Origin: Porphyromonas macacae DSM 20710 = JCM 13914
GTDB taxonomy: Bacteria; Bacteroidota; Bacteroidia; Bacteroidales; Porphyromonadaceae
Reading direction: 5' to 3'
Assembly: GCF_000379945.1 (NCBI RefSeq)
Contig: NZ_KB904147.1
Span: forward strand, 47,303-111,302
Length of the DNA: 64,000 nt
In this document: piece by piece, positions 25,106-34,912 of the stretch
Layout of the letters: each line of letters starts with the position of its first letter
How positions within the stretch are numbered: position 1 is the first letter of the stretch
The notes under the pieces: model-generated
What the model was told of the DNA's origin: nothing
Seen by the model: the letters and a program-made list of their open reading frames with translations, nothing else
Databases searched by the model: none
Translations under genes and position numbers: made by a program

Positions 25106-27688
25106 ATGAGAAAGAAACTGTTTTGCATAGTTCTTTTCCTGCTACTCTCGTGTGGGAGTTTTGCTCAATACATTTTGTCCGGGAATGTGGTTTCGTCAAA
25201 AAACAGCGAACCGATTCCTTTTGCTATTGTCTATGTAGCTGAGCTTAAGCAGGGAATCATGTGCGATAATGACGGTAATTTTCAATTGAAACTCCAGCCG
25301 GCCACATATAATCTAACTTTCAGAAGCCCCGGCTTCCTGTCTACAGAGCGGATCGTCAATCTCTCGAGCAATGATGAAATACGCATAGAACTTACTCCCA
25401 CAGAAAAATATTCAGACAGAGATACCCTGAAAAGCAATATCCAATCGACGGAGCTGGCGAACGACATCATGAAACAAGTGATGATGCTGACCCCGGTTTA
25501 TGAAAGAGCCCTGGAAACCTACGATGCTTCGGCATATACAAAAGCATCCATAAGAATAAATAAATTGCCTCTGCTCATCCGAAATTATTCCTTCGCCGGT
25601 ATCAAACTGAAGAACTATCTGAATAAACAGTATTTCAAAGAATGGGACTTAAAAATTAAATATAAAGACCCTAGCGAATACAAACAAAATGTTGTTGCCT
25701 ACAGGAGTAGCGTGCCGACAGAGTTAGAAAGTCTGAGAGCACAAAAAGACCGGTCTTTTACATCCAATATCTTCGGCTCGCTGCAAGTCAACAAAAACGA
25801 CATCAATCCTTTAAGACCGGAAGGTTTGGAGTTTTACGATTATACGCTTGAAAACATTGAAGAGCAAGACAACAATATGGTTTATCACATCGGCTTCAAA
25901 CAGAAAGCAGGATTAGGTCTGCTCTACTCTTTCGGAGACATCTATATCGAAAGCAAACAGTGGAATGTGCTATCTTTAATCAAACATACCTCCATGTTGG
26001 GAGGAAGGGTCAAACAGGTTGTAAACATCCAGTCATCTCCTGTTTATGAAAACTTCTATATGCCGGTATCCACATCTTACGGTATTCACTCGGATCTTAT
26101 CGGTCTTAAAGGCGATTATTCATATCACTCATCCATCAGGTATAACCGGGTAAAAGTGAATAAAGAAATCGCCAACATGCTTAGAAAAACAGACTCTCTG
26201 AGTGTTCCTAAAAACAGACTGAGACTGTACCGGCAAACGGAGAAACTAAAACAAGAGCTGGCCGGCAGGGCTGTAAAAAACAGAGATCCTTATCTGGTTA
26301 CTCGGTTACCTAAAAAGAAATTGGAAGTAACAATAGACTCCACAGCCACAATGCATGATGACCTGTACTGGACAAGCAAACAGACCATCCCTCTGACCGA
26401 AGAAGAAAAAAAGACCTTAGCCATACAGGACTCGGTATTGTCAAAAGAAAGAGAATCTCAAAAGAAAAAGAAAATCCAACTATGGCGAAGCTTAGCTTCC
26501 AAAATATTTCGTGGCGATCAATTCAACTCTGTATTTGGAGACAATCACTTCAAGTTCAGATATCGGGGGTTACGCTCCGCACTCAAAGATTACAACTATG
26601 TAGACGGTTTGGTTTTGGGTACCGATGCCCGACTGGACTATATTCCTTCTTCAAAGTTCGAGCTTTCCGTCCTGCCATCCATTGGTTATGGTTTTAAGCG
26701 CAAAGGGGCGGTCTGGTCTCTGGAAACAAGTATGCTGTTTGCACCCATGCAACGTGGGTATGCCAATATCTTAGTAGGACAAGGCACACCCGACAAATCG
26801 GGTAACCGATCTGAGGCATCGCGCATTATCAACAGTATATCCACTCTGTTAAACGGTAAAGGCTCAGCCCTTCTGATGGACGAAAAGTACCTTATCACAC
26901 AAGTAGCAATAGATATTACCAATGGTGTTCGCATACATCTGGAAGGCTCGATCCTCGAACATCAATCTCTTCCACCGGAAAGAGTTTGGGGTATCTTCAA
27001 AAAATGGGATTATTCCAAGATCGGGATCAATCCTCCGGACATTAACCAAAATCCAGAATTTATCCTTCACAGGGCAAACACACTGGAGGGAACCATTGAA
27101 TTTAACCCGACACCTTTCTACACGCTTAACCGTAGAGGGCGCAAGTTTTATGATGATCCCGGCGTACGTTCACCCTTGTTTTACATAAGTTACAAAGTTG
27201 CACTCCCGCGTAAAAAAAGCCTGGACAGCCATTACAGCCGGGCGGACATAAAAGTAATACAGCAAATAGACCTGGGTATTCTTACCAAATTAGATTACAG
27301 TGTCGAAATAGGCAGTTTCTTCTTAGATAAACGCATCTATCCGGAAGATCGTTTGTTCCTGTCTACGAGCAGAAACCTTATAGCCAAAGCCGACCAGTGG
27401 GAACGATTTTACTCTATGCCGTCTTATACCACGGTTGCCAATAACTATGCCATAGCAAGGATAGGAGTTAAAGCACCCAAATTGTTACTCAACCGTATTC
27501 CCATCGGAATAATCAGACGGGGACAGGAGCAAATAATTCTCAAATCTTATTGGGATATTCAGACTACACCGTATTTCGAACTCGGATATGTAAAAAATAC
27601 CGGAGCTCTTTCAGCCGGTTTATTTTATGGCGGTCACAACTTTTACCGTCATAACGGTTTTGGCTTCCGTATATTTCTAAACTTTTAA
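25106..27688 (+). CDS. DUF5686 outer-membrane protein with carboxypeptidase-like regulatory domain
   Basis: The chosen start, ATG 25106, gives a signal peptide MRKKLFCIVLFLLLSCGSFA and 860 residues; the open frame runs 49 codons further upstream without a credible start. Residues about 22-105 form a carboxypeptidase-like beta domain (YILSGNVVSSKNSEPIPFAI). The long remainder is rich in alternating strands with aromatic ends and closes with FGFRIFLNF, as in outer-membrane barrels. The family is widespread in Bacteroidota; its role is unknown. It is monocistronic, with a terminator directly after it. Confidence 0.8.
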   Translation: MRKKLFCIVLFLLLSCGSFAQYILSGNVVSSKNSEPIPFAIVYVAELKQGIMCDNDGNFQLKLQPATYNLTFRSPGFLSTERIVNLSSNDEIRIELTPTEKYSDRDTLKSNIQSTELANDIMKQVMMLTPVYERALETYDASAYTKASIRINKLPLLIRNYSFAGIKLKNYLNKQYFKEWDLKIKYKDPSEYKQNVVAYRSSVPTELESLRAQKDRSFTSNIFGSLQVNKNDINPLRPEGLEFYDYTLENIEEQDNNMVYHIGFKQKAGLGLLYSFGDIYIESKQWNVLSLIKHTSMLGGRVKQVVNIQSSPVYENFYMPVSTSYGIHSDLIGLKGDYSYHSSIRYNRVKVNKEIANMLRKTDSLSVPKNRLRLYRQTEKLKQELAGRAVKNRDPYLVTRLPKKKLEVTIDSTATMHDDLYWTSKQTIPLTEEEKKTLAIQDSVLSKERESQKKKKIQLWRSLASKIFRGDQFNSVFGDNHFKFRYRGLRSALKDYNYVDGLVLGTDARLDYIPSSKFELSVLPSIGYGFKRKGAVWSLETSMLFAPMQRGYANILVGQGTPDKSGNRSEASRIINSISTLLNGKGSALLMDEKYLITQVAIDITNGVRIHLEGSILEHQSLPPERVWGIFKKWDYSKIGINPPDINQNPEFILHRANTLEGTIEFNPTPFYTLNRRGRKFYDDPGVRSPLFYISYKVALPRKKSLDSHYSRADIKVIQQIDLGILTKLDYSVEIGSFFLDKRIYPEDRLFLSTSRNLIAKADQWERFYSMPSYTTVANNYAIARIGVKAPKLLLNRIPIGIIRRGQEQIILKSYWDIQTTPYFELGYVKNTGALSAGLFYGGHNFYRHNGFGFRIFLNF

Positions 27689-27689
27689 A

Positions 27690-27715
27690 CGAAGAATTTC
27701 TTCTTCGATTTTTTT
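27690..27715 (+). terminator. Terminator after the DUF5686 gene
   Basis: CGAAGAA (27690-27696), loop TTTC and TTCTTCG (27701-27707) form a perfect stem followed by ATTTTTTT. It starts two bases after the stop codon, as in a typical factor-independent terminator. Confidence 0.8.
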
Positions 27716-27792
27716 AACACAATCGTATCCGCTCCTCAAAGATAATCTCCTTTGACTAAACACCTAACATAGTTTAATCAAGGGTTATTATT

Positions 27793-27819
27793 TATTTTTG
27801 TATTCCATGAATACAAAAA
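27793..27819 (+). promoter_or_regulatory. Candidate promoter and 11-bp palindrome upstream of the tricorn-like protease
   Basis: TATTTTTG (27793-27800) matches the -7 consensus. Overlapping it is TTTTTGTATTC-CAT-GAATACAAAAA (27795-27819), a perfect inverted repeat with 11-bp arms. The gene starts at 27871. A dimeric repressor bound here would cover the transcription start. Alternatively it is simply a stem in the 5' leader. Confidence 0.45.
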
Positions 27820-27870
27820 TTTTCCAAGAAAACGCTAACTAAGTATTTCTCAACAATAATTATAGTCAAA

Positions 27871-30800
27871 ATGAAACTCAAAAAACTTTTACTTGCAGCC
27901 TTACTTGCAGCCGGCTCACTATGCTCATCTGCAACAGAGCGACCTCTTTGGATGCGTTATCCGGCTATTTCACCGAACGGATCTGAAATAGCGTTTACCT
28001 ACAAAGGCGATATTTACAAGGTGCCTATAAAAGGAGGACAAGCGATCAGGCTGACCACAAGCCAAGGGTATGACAGTAAACCGATTTGGTCTCCGGATGG
28101 ATCAAAAATTGCATTTGTTAGCGATCGCCTGAACGGAGCCATGGATATTTATGTAATGTCCGCAAATGGTGGATCGGCCAAAAAGTTAACAACTCATTCT
28201 ACCACGGAAACACCATATACCTTTACGAATGACGGCAAATTCATTATTTTCAAAGCACATATCCAAGACCCATGGAATAGCGGATTATTCCCCACGTCCA
28301 ATCTGAGTGAGGTTTACAAAGTTCCGGTTACAGGGGGCAGACCCGAGCAAATTCTGGCCATTCCTGCAGAATATATAAAGTTCAATGCAGATGGCACAAA
28401 ATTCTTATACCAGGATTTGAAAGGATTTGAAAACGAATGGCGCAAACATCATACTTCATCTGTTACACGAGACATTTTAGAATATAACACAAAAACAAAC
28501 GAACACCGATTCATTATCAAGCATGACGGTGAAGACCGCAACCCCATTTACAGCCCCGATGAAACCAAAATATATTTCCTAAGTGAACGAAACGGAGGCT
28601 CGATGAATGTTTATGAAGCCCCCTTCTCCAATCCGTCTCAGGTAAAAGCTCTTACAAAATTCACTTACGAACCGGTAAGATTCTTAAGCATGTCTAAGAA
28701 CGGAACGTTATGTTTCGGTTATGCAGGAGAAATATATACCCTCGTTCCGGGAGCAAAACCCCAAAGAATCAATATCAACATTCTTGAAGAATCCGATGAA
28801 CCTGAAGTATCCAAAGTAAACCTAAGCAGAGGTCTCTCATCGGCCAATGTTTCTCCCGACGGTAAACAAATTGCATTTATCTCTCGCGGCGAAGTGTTCG
28901 TTACTGCCACAGATTACAACACCACGAAACAAATTACCAAAACAGCCGCTGCAGAAAAAGGAGTATCTTTCGGCGCAGACAACCGCACATTGGTTTACAG
29001 CAGCGATCGAAGTGGACATTGGGATCTTTATATTGCCAAAATCGAGCGTAAAGAAGAACAAAATTTCCCGAATGCCACCATCATCAAAGAAGAGCTATTG
29101 CTTCCTGCAAATAAGTTTGAAAAGATGCACCCTCAATTCTCTCCGGACGGAAACGAAATTGCATTTGTTCAGGACAGACAAAAACTGATGGTCTATAACC
29201 TCAAAACCAAACATCTCCGGGAAATCACAGATGGCAGTATGCAGCACGAAAGAACCGGCTCCATGAATTTCGAGTGGTCACCGGACGGTAAATGGTTTGT
29301 CATTGAATATGTTGCCCGAAATCATGCCCCGTATTCAGACATCGGCATCGTAAGTGCCAAAGGCGGCGAGCCCATCTTGAACATTACCAACAGTGGCTAC
29401 TTCGACAATAATCCTCATTGGGTCTTAGACGGCAACGCCATCATCTACAGCAGCGAAAGATACGGTATGCGCAACCATGCCTCATGGGGATCGCAAGGGG
29501 ACGTCATGATGGTGTTTATGAATCGTGAAGCATTCAACAAATATAAAATGAATGCCGAAGAATACGAACTCTTTACCGAGGAAGAAAAGAAAGCTAAAGA
29601 AGCTGAAGAAAAAGAGAAAAAAGAAAAGGACAAAAAAGATAAATCGAAGAAAGACAAAGAGCCTAAAGAGAAACAAAAACCGATATTGATCGAAACAAAA
29701 AATATCGATGAGCGCATCGTGCGCCTCACACCCAATTCATCAGATTTGGCAGATGCTATTATAACCAAGGATGGTAAAAAACTCTACTATCTTTCGGCTT
29801 TTGAAGGTGGATACGATCTTTGGGTACATGATTTGCGAAAACGCTCGACAAAACTGCTGAAAAAGTTAAATAGCGGTTTTTCCTGGTTTGAAATGGATAA
29901 GGAAGGCAAAAATATTTTTATTCTCGGAGGAAGTCCTCAAAAGATGACGGTAGCCGGAGAAAGTCTTACCCCCATCAACTATCAGGCCGACTTAAAAATG
30001 GATTTGGCAGCAGAACGTCAATCGATGTTCAATGAGGTGAGAAGAGAAGAAGGGTTGCGCTTTTACCGTAAAGATATGCACGGTGTAGACTGGCCTAAAC
30101 TGACGAAACATTATGAACGTTATCTGCCTTATATCAACAATAACTACGATTTCGCCGAAATGCTTAGTGAATTACTCGGAGAACTCAATGTTTCTCACAC
30201 CGGCTCAGGTTATAGAGCACCCAATCGCTCTGAACGTACGGCTGAACTGGGACTCTTCATCAGCTCCAAACCGGGAAAAGATGGGTTGTATATAGACGAA
30301 ATTGTGGAGAACGGACCGTTCGATACCTTCCGCAGCAAAGCCAAAGCAGGCGATATCATAGAAAAAATAGATGGAGAAGAGATTAAGGCCGGTATGGACT
30401 ACTTCCCCCTGCTCAATGGGAAAATCAATAAAAACATCCTGATTTCCCTTTATGATCCCAAAACAGGGAAAAAGTGGGAGGAAATAATCAAGGGAATCAG
30501 TTCCGACATGCTGAACAGTTTACTCTATCGCCGATGGATTCGTCAACGTGCCGAAGAAGTGGACAAACTGTCTAACGGGAAATTGGGATACGTACATATT
30601 CCCTCGATGGGAGATCCAAGTTTCCGAAATATGTATGCCGATGTTTTGGGTAAATATTACGACCGCAAAGGCATCGTAATAGACATCCGTTACAATGGTG
30701 GAGGACGCTTGCACGAGGACATCGAGGTTTTCTTTACCGGGAAAAAATATTTGCAACAGGAAATCAGAGGTAAAGATTACTGCGAAATGCCCAGTCGCCG

Positions 30801-31131
30801 GTGGAATCATGCTTCCATTATGGTTACCTGCGAAGCCGACTACAGCAATGCACATGGTACTCCGTGGGTTTACAAATATCTGGGAATAGGTAAAGTGGTA
30901 GGAATGCCCGTACCGGGAACAATGACAAGCGTCAACTGGGTTACTCTCCAGGATCCGAGTCTTTACTTCGGCATTCCGGCTGTCGGATACCGTACGGCAG
31001 CAGGTACTTATCTGGAAAACAGCCAGCTTGAACCGGATATTAAGGTAGCTCTGGACCACAGCAAGATTTTAAGCGGTAAAGACTCTCAAATAGAAACTGC
31101 CGTCAAAGAACTTCTCAAAGAAATCAAGTAA
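27871..31131 (+). CDS. Tricorn-like S41 family protease
   Basis: Secreted or periplasmic serine protease of 1086 residues with signal peptide MKLKKLLLAALLAAGSLCSS. The N-terminal half is made of TolB-type propeller repeats (for example SPDGSKIAFVSDRLNG, SPDGNEIAFVQDR). A Lys/Glu-rich linker spans about residues 568-608. Then come a tricorn core with NVSHTGSG (candidate catalytic H776), a PDZ domain (SKAKAGDIIEKIDGEEI), and the S41 catalytic part VIDIRYNGGG with candidate nucleophile S992 in EADYSNAHGTPW. It likely trims peptides, fitting an amino-acid-using lifestyle. Confidence 0.92.
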   Translation: MKLKKLLLAALLAAGSLCSSATERPLWMRYPAISPNGSEIAFTYKGDIYKVPIKGGQAIRLTTSQGYDSKPIWSPDGSKIAFVSDRLNGAMDIYVMSANGGSAKKLTTHSTTETPYTFTNDGKFIIFKAHIQDPWNSGLFPTSNLSEVYKVPVTGGRPEQILAIPAEYIKFNADGTKFLYQDLKGFENEWRKHHTSSVTRDILEYNTKTNEHRFIIKHDGEDRNPIYSPDETKIYFLSERNGGSMNVYEAPFSNPSQVKALTKFTYEPVRFLSMSKNGTLCFGYAGEIYTLVPGAKPQRININILEESDEPEVSKVNLSRGLSSANVSPDGKQIAFISRGEVFVTATDYNTTKQITKTAAAEKGVSFGADNRTLVYSSDRSGHWDLYIAKIERKEEQNFPNATIIKEELLLPANKFEKMHPQFSPDGNEIAFVQDRQKLMVYNLKTKHLREITDGSMQHERTGSMNFEWSPDGKWFVIEYVARNHAPYSDIGIVSAKGGEPILNITNSGYFDNNPHWVLDGNAIIYSSERYGMRNHASWGSQGDVMMVFMNREAFNKYKMNAEEYELFTEEEKKAKEAEEKEKKEKDKKDKSKKDKEPKEKQKPILIETKNIDERIVRLTPNSSDLADAIITKDGKKLYYLSAFEGGYDLWVHDLRKRSTKLLKKLNSGFSWFEMDKEGKNIFILGGSPQKMTVAGESLTPINYQADLKMDLAAERQSMFNEVRREEGLRFYRKDMHGVDWPKLTKHYERYLPYINNNYDFAEMLSELLGELNVSHTGSGYRAPNRSERTAELGLFISSKPGKDGLYIDEIVENGPFDTFRSKAKAGDIIEKIDGEEIKAGMDYFPLLNGKINKNILISLYDPKTGKKWEEIIKGISSDMLNSLLYRRWIRQRAEEVDKLSNGKLGYVHIPSMGDPSFRNMYADVLGKYYDRKGIVIDIRYNGGGRLHEDIEVFFTGKKYLQQEIRGKDYCEMPSRRWNHASIMVTCEADYSNAHGTPWVYKYLGIGKVVGMPVPGTMTSVNWVTLQDPSLYFGIPAVGYRTAAGTYLENSQLEPDIKVALDHSKILSGKDSQIETAVKELLKEIK

Positions 31132-31293
31132 AGACAGCTCTTCACCTTTATATTATTAAGTGAGTTCACCCTAAGCAGAGGAGGAAATTTCTGCAGAGAC
31201 TGAAAGACCTAAAATTCACCCTCTTGAGAATACCTTCCTACCTCATTCTCCTACATCGAACCACGTTATATTAAAAGGTGATACATCAATCTG

Positions 31294-31334
31294 AAACGAC
31301 CCCGAAAGTTTTTATCCAACTTTCGGGGTCGTTT
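31294..31334. terminator. Bidirectional terminator between the tricorn-like gene and murF-alr
   Basis: AAACGACCCCGAAAGTT and AACTTTCGGGGTCGTTT form a perfect 17-bp stem with a seven-base loop between two convergent genes. On the plus strand the stem runs into GTTTTATAG. Strong stem and position indicate a shared terminator. The remaining 31135-31293 sequence shows no gene. Confidence 0.85.
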
Positions 31335-31393
31335 TATAGCAAAAAATAACAAAGAAAATATCTTACAGTCCGGTATCAATCACCGGTATCCGT

Positions 31394-33868
31394 TTATTGA
31401 AAATATATGCGCTGTATTCTGGGAGATAAACCGGTAAGCACTTCATAAGGAATTGTATCCATAATTTTAGCCACCGTTTGCAGAGGTACCTCCGGAGACC
31501 CAAAAAGAGTAATACGTGTGCCTTCGGTAAGCTCGGGAACATCCGTAATATCTATCATACATGTATCCATACAGATATTTCCAATCGTAGGACAAGCCAC
31601 ACCATTTATATAAACCTCTAAAGCTCCATTACCCATTTTACGAGAAAAGCCATCTGCATAACCAATAGGGATAATGGCAATACGCCCTGCACGCTTCATG
31701 ACACCACGACAGCTATAACCGATATGTTCACCGGCAGGCAATTCTTTAATCTGCAATACAGTGCTGGTTAATTTCGCCACAGCATGAATCGTACCGTTGG
31801 TTACAGGATCGATGCCATAAAGTCCGATACCCAAACGAACCATATCGAAATGATATTGACTGAAACGTTGTATCCCCGCTGTATTCAAGATATGCAACAG
31901 GGGTTTATACGGAAGAGAATGACTTATAGCCGCGGACATACGAATAAAAGTGTCTATTTGTTTCTGAGTAAAGGCATCCAATGCCGGGTCGTCTGCTCCG
32001 GCCAAGTGGCTGAAGATACTGTGAACTTTTATACGAGAAGAACGTACAAGTATTTCACACAACCGGGGTAACTCCTTTTCCATAAATCCCAAACGATGCA
32101 TACCGGTATCACACTTGATATGGACAGGATAAGGTTCGACCTGCTGATGACCGGACAAGGCTTCACAAAAAGAATTCAGCAAATTGAGACTGTAAATTTC
32201 AGGTTGTAAATCGTATTCAATCAGTGTATCCCACGAATTAATCTCCGGGTTCATGATCAGAATAGGACAGCGTATACCCATCTGTCTCAAATACTTTCCT
32301 TCATCGGTAACAGCTACCGCCAAATAGTCCACATTAGCCTCTTCAAGTGTTCTGGCCATCTCAAATGCCCCTAAACCGTATCCCTCGGCCTTGATCATGC
32401 AAACCATTTTACAATCGGAAGGTATCATGGCACGATAATGTGCCACATTCTGCTTTAATGCTGTAAGGTCTATTTCTAATACAGTCTGATTCAGCTGACG
32501 AACCAAACGATCACTGACCGTCTCCAAAGAAAAACGACGAGCTCCTTTGATAAGAATACAGGAGTCTGCAATCTGTCCTAATATTTCCGCAGACAGTAAA
32601 GCAGAAGTAGAAGGGAAAAACGATGCCGAAACATCGGAAAACAAATCTTGCCGACTCATTAACTCATACCCTACTCCGATAAAATATTGAATATCGAAAC
32701 GCCTCATCAATGTGGCGACTTTTCTGTAGAGGATATCCGGTTCCAGACCGCTTTCGTAGATATCGGTCAGAATTACCACAGGTTTGGCTCCACTGGCTTT
32801 ACACTTGCGTTGTTGAAAATCCAATGCAACCTCAAGAGACATGAGATCGTTGCTATAACTATCGTTGATGATAGAATTATTCTGATAACCATTCTTCAGC
32901 TCCAAACGCATCTCGATAGGTTTGAGTTCTGAAAAATAAATTGCTTTTTTTGGGAAAAAAGATGGCCTAAGAATAGCCGTCACAGCAATACAATGAATAA
33001 CGTCTTCGATTGAAGCCCTGTCGGTAAAGGGTATCGCTACAGTTTGATCGGGGCCTTTATAAAGTTTGAATGTAATTTCAGTATGTTCGCCTTCAGTATG
33101 GACACCTTTGATAAATAACGGCGCTTCTTCATTTTTTCTACTCCAGCCAAAAAGACCGGTATGTAAAAAAGACCGTTCGATCTCGGCATTGATTACCATA
33201 TTATCTGCATCATAAACAATTTGTTTGGCACATCGAGCCAAAAGGAGTTTTTCCTGCAGTTTTTCCTCAAAAGAAGAGAAATTTTCCTGGTGAGCGCTAC
33301 CTATGCCGGTAATAACTACAATATCAGGGTTTATAACTTCGCGAAGTGAAGACATCTCACCGGGTTTAGAGATACCGGCCTCAAATATCCCCAAATCATG
33401 CTTATCGGACATGTTCCAGACAGAAAGAGGCACACCAAGTTGAGAATTATAACTTTTGGGAGAGCGCACGATATTAAAATCATGATGCAGCAACTGATAT
33501 AAAAACTCCTTAACCACAGTTTTACCGTTACTCCCCGTAATACCGATAACCGGATAATGAAACTGTGCACGTTTGTATGCAGCTAATTCCTGCATTGCGA
33601 CAAGAGTATTTGGAACAGAAATAAAATTAGCCTCTGGGCAATCGTCCTGAAACGTTACTATAGCCTCGCTGATTAAAAAGTTTCTAATGCCTCTTTGATA
33701 CAACTCTCTTATGTATATATGCCCATTACCCGAAGGTGTAACTAAAGCGATAAAGAGAGTTTGCTCACTATTTATGATAGAACGACTATCAGTTAACAAA
33801 TTGGCAATGGGTTCATCTCTAATTATTCTATTCTCTGTCGGCTGTAAAACAGCAACAGCTTTACTCAT
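31394..33868 (-). CDS. murF-alr: Bifunctional MurF-alanine racemase fusion
   Basis: Two steps of peptidoglycan precursor synthesis in one 824-residue protein. The N-terminal MurF ligase adds D-Ala-D-Ala to UDP-MurNAc-tripeptide; its ATP site is VIGITGSNGKTVVKE (about 107-121). The C-terminal PLP alanine racemase supplies D-alanine: catalytic Lys is K493 in CMIKAEGYGLG, and LGIGLYGIDP and CMDTCMIDITD lie in the C-terminal barrel. The fusion is characteristic of Bacteroidota. The ATG at 33868 lies two bases past the stop of the upstream gene; an overlapping ATG at 33877 is the alternative. Confidence 0.96.
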   Translation of the reverse strand: MSKAVAVLQPTENRIIRDEPIANLLTDSRSIINSEQTLFIALVTPSGNGHIYIRELYQRGIRNFLISEAIVTFQDDCPEANFISVPNTLVAMQELAAYKRAQFHYPVIGITGSNGKTVVKEFLYQLLHHDFNIVRSPKSYNSQLGVPLSVWNMSDKHDLGIFEAGISKPGEMSSLREVINPDIVVITGIGSAHQENFSSFEEKLQEKLLLARCAKQIVYDADNMVINAEIERSFLHTGLFGWSRKNEEAPLFIKGVHTEGEHTEITFKLYKGPDQTVAIPFTDRASIEDVIHCIAVTAILRPSFFPKKAIYFSELKPIEMRLELKNGYQNNSIINDSYSNDLMSLEVALDFQQRKCKASGAKPVVILTDIYESGLEPDILYRKVATLMRRFDIQYFIGVGYELMSRQDLFSDVSASFFPSTSALLSAEILGQIADSCILIKGARRFSLETVSDRLVRQLNQTVLEIDLTALKQNVAHYRAMIPSDCKMVCMIKAEGYGLGAFEMARTLEEANVDYLAVAVTDEGKYLRQMGIRCPILIMNPEINSWDTLIEYDLQPEIYSLNLLNSFCEALSGHQQVEPYPVHIKCDTGMHRLGFMEKELPRLCEILVRSSRIKVHSIFSHLAGADDPALDAFTQKQIDTFIRMSAAISHSLPYKPLLHILNTAGIQRFSQYHFDMVRLGIGLYGIDPVTNGTIHAVAKLTSTVLQIKELPAGEHIGYSCRGVMKRAGRIAIIPIGYADGFSRKMGNGALEVYINGVACPTIGNICMDTCMIDITDVPELTEGTRITLFGSPEVPLQTVAKIMDTIPYEVLTGLSPRIQRIYFQ

Positions 33869-33870
33869 CG

Positions 33871-34869
33871 TTAACATAGCTCCAAAATTGTTAATGCGTC
33901 TTCCGGTATAACGATTGCCGGGAAACGTTGTTTTAATGCCAATAGTTGATGTTTAATCCGTTCCAAAGTCAACGCTCTCTCAGGATTGTCTTGATGCAAT
34001 GGTCTATGTCTGATGGTCTGCAAACAATTACGGAGCAAAGCAGACGCTTTTATATTTTTTGTATCCAACCAAACATCACTGATGCGTTCGGCTATAATTT
34101 TTTCTGTTATAACTGCCGGATGTGTCATATCATCGGCATAGAATCTGTAATCCCGCAATTCATCATGGACAATTTCATAAGCCGGGAAGTAGAAGCAATT
34201 GTCGGGAAAAGTTTGTATCAGAGCTTCATTAAAGAGAAACAAAGTGGATTTGCTCAACATATTGGCATGTGCTCCATCCCTTAGATGCCTGATAGGACTG
34301 ACAGTAAAAACAAAACGGATCTTGGAATTTATATTTAATAGTCTTTGAATAAGTTCCGTCCACACGAAAAGAAGTTCCTCGACGGAAACCATGGAACGTT
34401 TGAACATTTTCTCAGGCATTTTATGGCAATTGGCCACAATACGATTTTTCTGACCGCTTTCATCCTTCAGACGATATACATAAGCTGTACCCCAGGTAAT
34501 CATTATATAATCAGCCAGCTGTAAAGCTCGTACACCGGCATTAAAAGAACGGTTAATAACGGCGAGAGCTTCATCAGGATCATAATGGCTGAACCGCCCA
34601 TGGTGCATCCAACTGCTATACAATCCGTTGTGATAAAACAATTCGGCTTTAGAAAAGGAAGCACCACTCATCAATCGCTCTATGGAAGAAGCTATGGACA
34701 AAGGATTATACAGCGTGCCCATAGGGTTTATATTTATAGTATAGCCCGATTCTTTGAGATAAGAGCCTATTGTATCACTAAAACATGATCCAAAAGAACA
34801 AACCTGATGGCCAAAATCAAGTTTTTGAGAAATAGGATCGATTATAACAGGTGTTTTTAATTGGATCAT
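33871..34869 (-). CDS. GSCFA domain protein
   Basis: The 332-residue protein is named after its motif, seen here as VCSFGSCFSDTIG near residue 26. The Ser/Cys/His pattern, with DDMTHPAVITEKI near the C-terminus, suggests an SGNH-hydrolase-like fold (a DxxH pair, seen as DDMTHP). The biochemical role is not established. It lies directly upstream of murF-alr with a two-base gap or an overlap depending on the start, so a cell-envelope function is a reasonable inference. Confidence 0.88.
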   Translation of the reverse strand: MIQLKTPVIIDPISQKLDFGHQVCSFGSCFSDTIGSYLKESGYTININPMGTLYNPLSIASSIERLMSGASFSKAELFYHNGLYSSWMHHGRFSHYDPDEALAVINRSFNAGVRALQLADYIMITWGTAYVYRLKDESGQKNRIVANCHKMPEKMFKRSMVSVEELLFVWTELIQRLLNINSKIRFVFTVSPIRHLRDGAHANMLSKSTLFLFNEALIQTFPDNCFYFPAYEIVHDELRDYRFYADDMTHPAVITEKIIAERISDVWLDTKNIKASALLRNCLQTIRHRPLHQDNPERALTLERIKHQLLALKQRFPAIVIPEDALTILELC

Positions 34870-34912
34870 TCTACCATATCATTTTCACAAATAAAAACAA
34901 TATCTACATATC

